Shown: positions 1 through 9,983 of the stretch, in pieces
Position numbering within the stretch: position 1 is the first letter of the stretch
Layout of the letters: the number at the start of each line of letters is the position of its first letter
Origin: Oncomelania hupensis
Taxonomy: Eukaryota; Mollusca; Gastropoda; Littorinimorpha; Pomatiopsidae
Length of the DNA stretch: 64,000 nt
NCBI GenBank assembly: GCA_036898135.1
Contig: CM072523.1
Coordinates: forward strand, 26,207,462 to 26,271,461
Direction of reading: 5' to 3'
Program-made: the position numbers and the translations under genes
Notes under the pieces: model-generated
Database searches by the model: none
The model's input: the letters and a program-made list of their open reading frames with translations, nothing else
Told to the model about the DNA's origin: nothing

Positions 1-845
1 ACGAAGCTCTCCGAGTCGAGCGAAGCTATCCGATGTTTTACGAACGAATGCTAGCAGGACTACGTGAAACCACAGGCTCGAAAGTCTCGTCTTTCGTAGG
101 CCTCAATTACATACTATACTACGTACGTATGTAGGGGGCCCACGAGTTTACAAAGACAACAGAAAAGACTTCAGAGCCTGTGGTGAAACATCCGTGCATA
201 AAAATAGCCGCTGTTGCTTCTAGATCTAATTCTGTTTCGATCTGCACAGCTTCAAGATGTAAGTCAAGTCGAGATTCGCATTTTGAAGCAGTTAGTATTA
301 TTATTATTTTATGATGATTAATATACTGACACAATTAGTAATAAAGAGTAAAAGCAATACATAACACATAATGCACACATACAACGAGTCGATTTCACAT
401 CTATATCAACAATAAAACCATGACAAAACTTCAAAGCGCTATGGATACGTTGATGTCCCTTCAGCACAACAAGGCAAAGCAAGTTTATAATGGTCTCAAA
501 ATACAGTGACATTTTTATTGCAAGCATCGAAGCAATTATTTATTTAACTAATATTATTCTTTTTAATTGATACAGTAAATTTGTTATATGTATTTCAATT
601 ATATGTATTTTAATGAGAAACACGTATTTTAAAAAAAATGTTGCGTGGCAGGCGGAAATTTCCATAAATCATCTCAAAACTTAGGTAAATCTATAAGAAA
701 AAACAACCAGTAACCCCACCTGAATATTTCGGGTTACACCCAACTTCAGCAAAAACAAACATAACGTCACTGACCATATGTACACCATTGAGCACGCACA
801 GCAGCACACTATTCTTTTTCTTTCTTTTTGTAAAGTAGGAATAAC

Positions 846-920
<75 letters not shown>

Positions 921-964
921 CAAACAAAACCAATAAATAAATTAAAGATTTAACTAAGTAACTA

Positions 965-1022
<58 letters not shown>
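846..1022. repeat. (TAA)n and (CTA)n microsatellites
   Basis: Two pure trinucleotide arrays: TAA at about 846-914 and CTA at about 963-1022. They produce artificial poly-Ile/Tyr reading frames and are not coding. Confidence 0.95.
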
Positions 1023-1023
<1 letters not shown>

Positions 1024-1205
1024 GCAAAGTTGTGGTCTTGATTTTGTGGTCCGGATTCGTCTCTTTGCAGTCCGCTGGATCCTGTAAGCAATGAATAACT
1101 AATAAGCTATTAATTTATCTCTGATATTGAGTTGTCTTGATTTTGTGTTCCTGATTCGGCTCTTTGCAGTCCGCTGGACCCTGTAAGCAATGAATAACTA
1201 AATAA
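1023..1205 (+). repeat. Two tandem copies of the R1 repeat 3' tail
   Basis: The segment containing CTTTGCAGTCCGCTGGA and ending GCAATGAATAACTA occurs at about 1023-1105 and again at about 1128-1200. The same tail ends the R1 copy at 10.8-11.4 kb. Confidence 0.7.
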
Positions 1206-1849
1206 TATTAATGTAACTCTGATCTCGAGTTATATGTTTAAAAAAAATTCGCTTAGCCTACTCGTCCTTCTTCGGAAATTTCAAGATTCGAATATTATAA
1301 AGTATAGGCCTAAATATTATTAATTAGAATAGATATAGTTTATACATTTATTTACGTATAAAACAAACACTACAGGTCTAATATTTATATTCAACTCGTG
1401 AGCTTCTTCGCTGCGCGGAGACTGACTTATAATATATAATGTAGATTAAGCCTATATATACTGTATAACAGTGTCTACTTGGTTCTAGGCAGGAAATGGG
1501 GAATGTTATTATTAGCATACTGCTGAGAACTAACAAAATGCAAATCAAGGAACGCAACTATTAAATATGGTCGATAATAATTATGCTCATATTAACAAAG
1601 TATACCGTTGCGAAATGCCAATCTGTGTAAATCGAACAGTATTAGAAGCAACAGCGATCATTTTTAATGTCAGCTAGTCGTAGTCATGCAAGCATCGTTT
1701 CGTAACACATCGGAGAGCTTCGTTCGACTTCGGTGATTGCCTTTTTGGGCGAATGACTGGAACTAGGTTGGAAAAAACAAGTTTGCGCCCGGACACAGAA
1801 GCGTATAGGGGACCGTGGAGTCATACTTTGCATACACAGCCTATCTACA

Positions 1850-3000
1850 TAAGTTGAACCTTAAAAGGCAGAGGTAAGACAAAATACAAAGTTCGAAAAA
1901 TTAATATCCAGGGATCTGTCCACTAATAAGAGTTGTATGTGTTTAAAAAAAAAAAAAAAAAAAACTCCTGAAGAAGCTTTTATTTAAATTCGTGTATCGA
2001 GAACCGCTCATTCTAATGTGTTTTATCTCCCTGTGGTTTTAATCTTTGCCTCGTCTTATAAAATGTAAACGAGAACTGCTTCAGATACAATTATTTTCAA
2101 ACAAGAAAGGTAATGTTTGAGAAGTTGATTTAAAAGAACTATTTTGGATAACATATGACTGAATTAGCAATCGAAGTATTCCATGTATTCATCGTGCATG
2201 TGTATTCCTTGGCAATAACTCCGAATATGAATTTGAAATATGCTAAAGAACCGCTACCTTATTGACAGAGGCGGCAGGTAAAGCCATGTCTGAGCGGGTG
2301 AAATCAGTAAACAGATATCTATTTCAGTTCAATTTGACATTTAGTGAGTCACACCAAAATACACAAGTTCAACAGGTACCTGTTGGCGGAGGCTACAGGA
2401 AATGCAATGTCTGAGAATTTGAGATCGACAAGTCTGTCCACTAGAAGAACTATTTCATGTAAAATGAGCATTTCAATGGAAGTCACACCCTCGAAATACG
2501 TAAGATGAACCTGTTGCACTATTAGCACAGGCTGACCCCGTATCTTCAAGTCTGTTTAGCAGAGGTGACAGCTATAAAGAAGACGATGTTTGAAATGTCG
2601 AAAAGTCGACAGGAAAACTATTTCAGACCACTAACGTTTGACTTTTGGCAAGGAAGCTATTCTAATTTTACTCCTTGAAATGAAGTCACACCTATTAGAT
2701 ACATAAGCTTAATCTATTAGCAGGGGTAACAGCTAGGATGACGATATTTGATACGCTGAAGTAGGTCCACAAAGTGGAGAACTATTTCAGAACCTTTTAC
2801 CTTTAACTTCGTCAAGGAAGCTAATTCTACTACACACCTTCTAAATACATAAGCTGAACCTATTAAATGAGAGGCTAGGGGAAAGACGGCCTATTCGCAC
2901 AGGTAGCAGTTTTAGGAAGACGTTGTTTGAGATGCTGAAATCGAAAGGTCTGTCCGCTAAGGAGAACTATTTCAAAACCTGAACGTTTGACCTGGGGAAG
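1850..3000. repeat. Degenerate tandem repeat, about 150-200 bp per unit
   Basis: Recurring landmarks are ATACATAAGCTGAACC, a segment like GACGATGTTTGA, then GGTCTGTCCACTAA and AGAACTATTTCA. They recur in the same order near 1850, 2250, 2360, 2500, 2700 and 2850. The units are strongly diverged and contain stops in all frames. Confidence 0.6.
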
Positions 3001-3572
3001 GACGCAGGGCGAGTTTGTCTTGTGTGCGATCTCAACAAAGGCTAAAAATGAAGCCGGCAAATGTCCTCCAACATCCGCGACCCTCTGGAAAAAGAGTTCA
3101 CTGATATTGACGGTACCCAAAATATGAACTCCGCATGCGCTTTTATACAGAGGATCTGTGGTGAGGATAGGGTGAAGATGACCAAACGGGTCTTTTAAGG
3201 CTTTATAGGGTCTAACCCAAGGCGCGGAACCACTCATCATCTCATGCGCCTTCTCCTTTGACCTGCGAGCTCTGATACTCTGCGAGCTTCGTGTCTTTGT
3301 GTCTGAGCGGGCGTTTGTTGTGTGCCTGCGCGGCATTCTGGGGGTGTCGAAGCGTGCGGCAGGCGGGGTCGTGATGGACACTCGGTGGACAAGGTGTTTG
3401 CTGGTCGGTCAGTGGGACAGAGGCTGTGTTGATGGAGTCCAGTGTTTGTTGTTTGTTAGCAAGCAGTCCAAACGTGGACATCGTGTCCGCCTTCTTCGCA
3501 CACTCGATCGCCTCACCGGCTTCCTGCACGTCCACCACTTCCCCTCTCATAACCCCCCCCCCTCCTCTTCCA
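2990..3572 (-). CDS. Unrecognised GC-richer open region, possible exon
   Basis: The minus strand is open over this stretch in two overlapping frames. One, about 3242-3570, begins at an internal ATG with MRGEVVDVQEAGEAIECAKK. The other, about 2990-3381, reads through to a plausible CAG|GTCAA-like boundary near 3000. Base composition is richer in GC than the flanks, which hints at an exon or a first-exon CpG region. I recognise no domain. The frame change near 3370 means both cannot be coding as written. The region could equally be the UTR of an unseen gene or a spurious open frame. Confidence 0.2.
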
Positions 3573-3734
3573 AGCATTGCAAAGACAGAAAAACAAGGCA
3601 GAAAGAGACACCCCTCCACCTTCGCCCCCACCCTACTTTGGATCTGTTAGGCGCAGTCTTTACTCTCTCAGTTCTTTGTTTTTGTACCCCCCATCCCCTG
3701 CATCCCCTCCCCCACCGTACATACCTCTGTCTCT

Positions 3735-3810
3735 TTCTCTCTCTGTCTCTTTCACACACATACAAACACACACCCACACACACCCACACACACACACACA
3801 CACACACTAT
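3735..3810. repeat. CT- and CA-rich simple repeat
   Basis: A TCTCTCTC stretch followed by ACACACCC/ACAC arrays. The overlapping open frames here are low-complexity artefacts. Confidence 0.85.
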
Positions 3811-4424
3811 CCGCATATAGTTTTCAAACTAATAATTTGACAAGTTATGTGAGCACAGCTAACACAAAATTATAAAGTTATAGGAACATTCTAACAGGGT
3901 TCTGTTTTAGTTTTATTTCTATACTACTAACCTACTGGAAAACGGTGCTGCTCTACAAAAGAAAGCATCTGCTTGACTAGGCTACACACAAACTACAGAC
4001 ATTTTAGCTGACAGAAGCATATATAAATGACAGAAGCATATATAAATTCATACAGACCTACAGAAAGGCAGCGCTGTGTTTTACAACTGAAAGCATCAGT
4101 CTGTTGGATTACCCTCTAAATGTAAAGAAGAAGAAGAAGAAGAAGAAGAAGAATGTCATTCTATTGGAGTCTACCTTATAGACACAGAAAATGTAGCTAA
4201 AAGCTAAATGGACAAAACGCATGATAAATCTATGACAGTGAGACTGGTTGATTTGTAGCTAACACGCATTTTGATCTAACCTTAAATCGAATAACTTGTT
4301 TTCTTTCCTCCACTTGGGTCTGCAATCTACGCATGAAACAGGATGTTCCGCACGAACTCTCATAAGCCTAACAGCGTGATGCCCGCAAGCAACAAGATGG
4401 CCAAGGCATAGTATCACAGCATGG

Positions 4425-4849
4425 TGTCAAAAAACAGCGCAATGCAACACCGGATGATGTCGGAAAACAACACAATGCAACACCAGACGATGTCAGAAAA
4501 CAACACAGTATAACAACAGACGACGTCAGAAAACAACTCAGTGCAACACCAGAAGACGTCAGAAAACAACTCGGTGCAACACTAATATCGGAAAACAACA
4601 CAGTGCAACACCAGACGACGTCAGAAAACAACTCGGTGCAACATCAGACGATGTCAGAAAACAACAGAGTTTAACATAAGAAAACGTCAGAAAACAACAG
4701 AGTTCAACATCAGAAGACGTCAGAAAACAATAGAGTGCAACATCAGAAGATGTCTGAAAACAACACGATGCAACACCAGAAGACGTCAGAAAACAACGCA
4801 ATGCAACCACAGACGACGTCAGAAAACAACACAGAGGCGGCAAACAACG
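4425..4849 (+). repeat. 33-bp minisatellite, about 12-13 copies
   Basis: The unit pattern GATGTCAGAAAACAACACAG followed by TGCAACACCAGAC repeats about every 33 bases with substitutions. Because 33 is divisible by three, the last three units form an 11-residue repeat of the type (M/T)SENN(T/A)MQ(H/P)Q(K/T) in frame with the Ras-like domain. Upstream units carry an in-frame TAA at 4672-4674. Confidence 0.9.
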
Positions 4850-5454
4850 CCATAACAGAATACAAGGTGGTGGGTGTGGGTGCGGAGCGTGTAGGTAAAA
4901 GCGCTTTGATCTATCGCCTGTGCAATGAAAACTACATGAAGGATTGTCTCTATGTCCCAACAGTGGACGACTCGCACAGAAAGCAAGTGGAAATCGGAAC
5001 TGAGACGTACGTCCTGTACATCCTGGACACGGCAGGCTCGGACCGGCAAATGGACCTGCGGAAGAAGGCCATAGGCGAAGGAGAAGGCTTCATGTGCGTC
5101 TTCGCCGTCGACAACCTCGCGTCGTTCATGAAGATCCGGTGTTACAGGGAGCAGATCCTGGCGATGAAGGGCACGGCTAATATCCCCATGGTGCTGGTTG
5201 GCAACAAGGCTGACGTACCTGTCCGCCACGTGGAGATGAGGCAGGGCGAAGCCTTAGCGGCCCAGTGCGGCATCTCCTACGTGGAGACTTCAGCCAAGAC
5301 GCCTCTAGCAATCTACGATGCTTTCCACACTCTCGTTCGAAATATGCAACTCGTGCAGGTCATTGAAGTCACGCTGCAGGAGAAGAGTAAGCTACTTACG
5401 AGTAAGCCTATGAGTATGAATACTAAGAGAAGATGCTGCTGCTCGATTTGCTAA
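4750..5454 (+). CDS. Divergent Ras-like small GTPase, intronless, with repeat-derived N-terminus
   Basis: A 234-residue Ras-family GTPase in one exon. The first ATG of the open frame (4750) lies inside the minisatellite. Residues 1-33 are three 11-residue repeats. The Ras homology starts at residue 36 (TEYK); the codon where Ras has its initiator Met is ATA (Ile35). Visible motifs: P-loop GAERVGKSAL (46-47 are Glu-Arg where Ras has Gly12-Gly13), switch I YVPTVDDSHRKQV with the conserved Thr, DTAGSD (Ser95 where Ras has Gln61), NKAD, and ETSAK. The tail is basic (KRR) followed by CCCSIC, a plausible CaaX prenylation box with adjacent cysteines for palmitoylation. The lack of introns suggests a retrocopy. 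The changes at positions 12, 13 and 61 are expected to weaken GTP hydrolysis (inference). An AATAAA lies at 6583-6588. An expressed gene or an open retropseudogene are both possible. Confidence 0.8.
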   Translation: MSENNTMQHQKTSENNAMQPQTTSENNTEAANNAITEYKVVGVGAERVGKSALIYRLCNENYMKDCLYVPTVDDSHRKQVEIGTETYVLYILDTAGSDRQMDLRKKAIGEGEGFMCVFAVDNLASFMKIRCYREQILAMKGTANIPMVLVGNKADVPVRHVEMRQGEALAAQCGISYVETSAKTPLAIYDAFHTLVRNMQLVQVIEVTLQEKSKLLTSKPMSMNTKRRCCCSIC

Positions 5455-6700
5455 AGAATATTAGAATGTAGTGTAACAAGGTTAAAGGTAAAGCTACGTT
5501 ATGCTTAGCCGTACATTCTTTGGGTGTAACTTCCATCTAAGTATCAAAAACCCGACATAATAGGTGCTATTAAAGTATGAAGCTTTTAAGATTCGACGTA
5601 GGTCGTTTGACTTGTTCGTCGGTCACCCAAAAATTCGATTAAAAAAAACAATGCGGCAAAGCCAGTAACCGCCATTTTGAGTATGGGAGTATGGGACATG
5701 ATCCATTTTATTTTCAACCTTGTTAAGCTTACTGTAGGACGTACTGCTTGATACTTGGTCTTATACCATGATTCGATATATTTGTATTTAATTTAAGTTG
5801 TTGTTGTATCAAATTTTATTCATCAGATTAACATAAGTTGTAGTGATAAATTAAATACTTAATTTAGGATTTCCTGCTTGTTCCTATGTGCCAACAATAA
5901 CTGGACATAGCTGTCTTTTTGAACTTGCTGAAAATCACTGGACACCTTGAATTTATTACGACTTTATACAAATAGTAATGTTTATAAACCTGTATTCTGA
6001 AATATCATATATGGACCAATGCTTTGAAGACGATCTCGATCTTTAGGATTTGTTAATAATACTATCATTTATTTGAGGTGTTTAATTTATAGCTGAAAAT
6101 TTTACTTTTCAGGACTTGCTTACCTTGATTTCGTAATAGTCTATTTCTGTTAGGAGTTGCTAAACGTGACGTAACATTACTTTTCAGAGTTTTTAAATCA
6201 TAGCTGGAGATTTAGGCGAACTTTAGATTTACCTAACTGTAGGCTAAATTACTCCACACTTAATATTAAAGGCTTAGTGAAGTGCTTCTACCTGTCGAGT
6301 TATTTTTACCGAATTAATTCGGAACTTGTAGGTTAGTACTAAACCTTTAATTCAAAGTTTTCAGATAAAGTCAGAAAAATGTATACAGTAGTAAGTCTTT
6401 AATTCAGAGTTGAAGATAAAGTCATTAAAAAAAGTTGTCAGTCTGTAATTTACAGTTTGTCAGACAACAAAAATTAATACACAAAAGTACCTTCATGCTT
6501 GAAATATATTCTATTTTTTTAATGTATCGTTTAACGTTTACCCATATTCTAAGCCCCGTTTAATAAATTAAATTTATGAAAGAATAAAGTGTAATTTCTC
6601 CGGAGAATTTGTTTTGCCAAGCTAATTTTTTGTAACGTTCGTTTGAGTTACATTTTATGTGTAAATCACGACTAGATCTACACCTCTTGTGATTGTCTGC
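5455..6700. other. AT-rich non-coding stretch downstream of the Ras-like gene
   Basis: No convincing reading frame. Candidate polyadenylation signals occur at about 6562-6567 and 6583-6588 on the plus strand, so much of this could be a long 3' UTR. Short self-similar phrases (TAATTCAGAGTT, AAGATAAAGTCA) recur at 6340-6450. Confidence 0.5.
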
Positions 6701-6805
6701 TTTTTTCTCTCTTCTCTCCCTCTCTCTGAATCTGTATCTCCTTCCCTTCCCCCCCCCCTCCCCTAGTTCTCCATTCTTCCTTCCATCCCCCCCATTTGTC
6801 TTCCC

Positions 6806-7510
6806 TACCCCTTGGGGTCATGAGCAATCTTGCCACTGTAGATTGTTCAAACCTATAAAGGGAACAGTGAAAGCCACAGTTGAAAACCTGTCTTTCCTTT
6901 ATAGGCAAGACAGATTCACTGTGGCAACAGTACCCCCGTTGGAGTGCCGGGGGTTTTCAGTATAAATAGTATCCCCACTTTATGGAAATTTAGTGCTTTA
7001 AATTCCCACTGTCGCTGTCTTCCTCATTTACTCTTTCCTATTCCTGCTCTGTCCTTCACTCTGCTGTACTATCTTCTTCTTCGCTAGATCAATGACCTAC
7101 CTTTTTTCTTGAAAACTCTTCCTGGACAAGACTCCTTGTTTGTGTATGAGGTCTGTTGGATCAGCTTGGGAGTGTTGGACGCTTTCTGCCGGGTGGTCAC
7201 TAGGGCTTCCTATGATTGTACTATTTAGCACTATAGGCATTTTATATGTATGTGTTTTGATGATTTATAATGATGTTTGTATTCTATTTTGTTTTTGTAA
7301 CCGGGGTGTTCGCGTAGTTGAGGTCAACCCTCAGCCGTCCCCCGCGTGGGATGTCTTTATTGTAAAGTGACTGGCCGGTGGAGGGCATTCAATTTTCCCA
7401 CTGGGGTTGTTTCAGCAGATCTTTTATGCGGATCGGGGGTTGTCCGGTCCTGATTTGGCTCGGAAGAGTCCGCTGGACCTAAAGCAACAATAAATCAATC
7501 AATCAATCAT
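6806..7510 (+). repeat. R1 interspersed repeat, copy A (near full length)
   Basis: About 700 bp, matching the copy at 34.1-34.8 kb almost throughout, from CCTTGGGGTCATGA to the tail AATAAATCAATCAATCAATC. It contains an internal inverted repeat (CCTATAAAGG/CCTTTATAGG) near 6853-6906. The short tandem tail resembles the 3' ends of LINE-mobilised elements. No polymerase III head or transposase is recognised. Confidence 0.8.
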
Positions 7511-7547
7511 TTGTCTTCCCATCGCCCCCTCTCCCTCTCTTTCTTCC

Positions 7548-7551
7548 GCTT

Positions 7552-7593
<42 letters not shown>

Positions 7594-8219
7594 AGCACGC
7601 ACACACATATTCACACAGACGCAACTCTCACCAACGTCAATACCATACAGCACTACCAGCAAGCAAACGGAAGACAACGGCTCTTTCTCCTTTGAAATTG
7701 AAAAAGAAATTTTGTCAAGTGCAAGGCACATTCCCACACAAAAGCTCTCTGTCACCTTTGAAAATTTAAAAAAAAAGGATTTTTTTTAAAGTGCATCACA
7801 CATTCATTTCCACACAAAATAGCGCTTTCCTATTCTGATTCATGTTGACAAAACACACTAAGTCCAATTTTGTTCCACCCCCACCTCCCCCACCCCCCAC
7901 ACCCCCCTCCCCGCCAAAAAAAGAAGAGATTGTTACACTTTCATAGAAAAACCAATGAAATGCTACTTCCATGTGAATTTTACAAGTCGGGTGCCTTTGG
8001 ATTGCGAGATCCAGACAAATAAGTCATCAAAAGACAGACGGACATCTAACAAATAACAAAATTTTTATTTAAAATTTTGAAATCCATCCCCTTCCTGCCC
8101 CTCTTTTCACTTTAAATCTGGCTCCGGTGGACAGGTTGTATTTTGTCACCACTCGAGAGAATGTTATTTGTTCCGTTTGAAATGAAGAGATAACAGAATT
8201 TTGTCAAGTGCATCCACAT

Positions 8220-8304
<85 letters not shown>

Positions 8305-8607
8305 AAATTCAGACGCACATTGCGTAGCCGAAACTGGCCGAAGCATTCGTAGGGGAGAGGTGAATTTAAGACGGATCTGCAAGTCTCAGTTCTTCAGTGT
8401 GAGACACAGACATTCTCAGCTTCAGTCAGAGATCCAGGAATTTCTATCCTTCCTTGGCAAAAATGCTTCTATTTGGCATTCAGAGCAGGATGCTTCTTGA
8501 GTCACTTTGCATGAGATTTTTCCCCCTCCTCTCTCGAGCGCGTGCGTGCGTGTATGTGTTCTTCTTCTTCTCCTTCTTCTATTTTCACTTATTATATACT
8601 GAACGTG

Positions 8608-8646
<39 letters not shown>

Positions 8647-8775
8647 TGGGTGTGTGTGTTTGTTCTTCTTCTCCTTCTTCTATTGTCACTTATTATACAC
8701 ACAACGTGAGTGTGGGTGTGTGTGTGGGTGTGTGTGTGTGTGTGGGTGTGTGTATAGGTGTGTGAGTGTGTGTGT
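7548..8775. repeat. Simple-repeat-rich region: (CT)n at 7549-7592 and 8221-8302, (GT)n at 8611-8775
   Basis: Long CT and GT arrays separated by AT-rich unique DNA. Open frames read as poly-Leu/Ser, Arg/Glu or Cys/Val and are artefacts. No gene is seen from 7.5 to 9.3 kb. Confidence 0.9.
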
Positions 8776-9354
8776 TGAAAAATGTGAAAAAAAATAAAAT
8801 GTTTAGTTTGCGCTAAGAAATTATTTTTTTAAAAATACATTCATACCTTTTTTGATATTTTGTTTGATATTTGCGAAATGTGAATCTAAACGTCGTGTCC
8901 GTTCTGAAGATCGTCTGCTATAGGCTGTAATTAGTGGCTTATCGCCCTTAAAAAACAGGCACTGGAGCACATAAAGCAAACTCAGCTGAGAGTGATCTCT
9001 TAAAGCTCCAGCTGCGTTACTGTGGATTATACAGGGGAAAGAATTATGTGCCTGTGGTCTGCAGTGACGCTCCATATGATGGTGTTAGCTTGCGAAGCCC
9101 GTGACGTTATCTGGGGGCCCCAATGACATTTTTTAAAGCTGCTTTCACGCCAACCGGAGAGCTTTTACCTCAATACTGTGAATTAATTAATTTTTTTTAA
9201 ATGATCGCACCATCTAGTATAAAAATGGGGTTATATATAGGTAAAGAAACTAGAGAATATATATATTTTATACATTTTTTAATTTATTATTATTATTTTT
9301 TAAATAATTTGGTTAGACTCGGTGGGCAAAGTCCCAAATCCTACTTTCTTATCA

Positions 9355-9690
9355 TACCTTTCAGCGTGAAGAAAGTTTCATATAAAAGGGGTCTCGGGCC
9401 GCTACCTTTCGGTCGTTGGGGAGGGAAAGCATTTGGGACCTACCTTTTCTGTAGGCCAGCTTAATGAGGGCGGTGTCTCTTCCCCTCTCCCTCGCTGTTC
9501 TACCTGTCCCCGGTTCTAAACAGTTTCCAGGTACCCATTCATACAGCTGGTTGAACTGGGGTGTGCCGTGCGCTTGTTCCAATGTTCTTGTTACGTTTGG
9601 GGATGGTGGCCTTTCAAGCACGGCCACCCTACCAAGTACTAAACCTTTCCCGACATTGCTTAACATGAAACATTGCTAGCGCGTGCGCGC
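9355..9690 (+). repeat. R2 interspersed repeat, copy 1
   Basis: About 330 bp, homologous to 10405-10705 in the same orientation. Shared landmarks are TAGGCCAGC.TAATG.GGGCGGT, the CCCCGGTTCTAAAC segment and TACAGCTGG.TG.ACTGG.GTG. No coding capacity was found. Confidence 0.7.
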
Positions 9691-9818
9691 CCAAAGTAAG
9701 CTTACTACACTATTGCGTTCATATAAAGGCGCTTTAAATGTCATTCATTCATTTGGGGGAGGGGGGGGGGTTCATCATCTATGTCGGACACTTACCTGAA
9801 TCTTGGGCGTGTGTGCAG

Positions 9819-9983
9819 GTACAGTGGCTGCGGAATGGCGGCAAGTGCGGAGTGTGCGGCGACCCTTACCACGGACCCCGGGACCACGAAGCAGGCGGCA
9901 AGTTCGCCAACGGCATCATCACGCGCAGTTATCACCAAGGCGACTCCATCCCCATCACTGTTCACCTCACCGCCAACCACCAG
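9819..9983 (+). CDS. AA15 exon a: cysteine pair and copper-ligand His region
   Basis: Preceded by GTGTGCAG and followed by GTAGGC. Exactly 55 codons, phase 0 at both ends. Starts VQWLRNGGKCGVCGDPY and ends TANHQ, so the intron falls one codon after the copper-ligand His. Confidence 0.85.

Larger units (their letters stand above)
13..1733. mobile_element. TIR-flanked block, possible non-autonomous DNA transposon
   Basis: About 50 bases near 13-65 recur in reverse complement near 1677-1733 with roughly 85% identity; both arms share the core CGAAGCT.TCCGATGT. The block is non-coding. It holds a TAA array, a CTA array and two copies of the R1 repeat tail. The left end may extend beyond the window, so no target duplication could be tested. 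No transposase reading frame is visible. Confidence 0.4.

Noticed and set aside
681..933. Open frames of poly-Ile or poly-Tyr
   Set aside because: Translation of the (TAA)n array.
4368..4960. Minus-strand frames with SSGVALCCFLTS repeats
   Set aside because: Antisense of the 33-bp minisatellite.
9738..9818. ATG-initiated extension of AA15 exon a (from 9738)
   Set aside because: The residues before 9819 are intron-like and a good acceptor (GTGTGCAG) precedes the conserved region.
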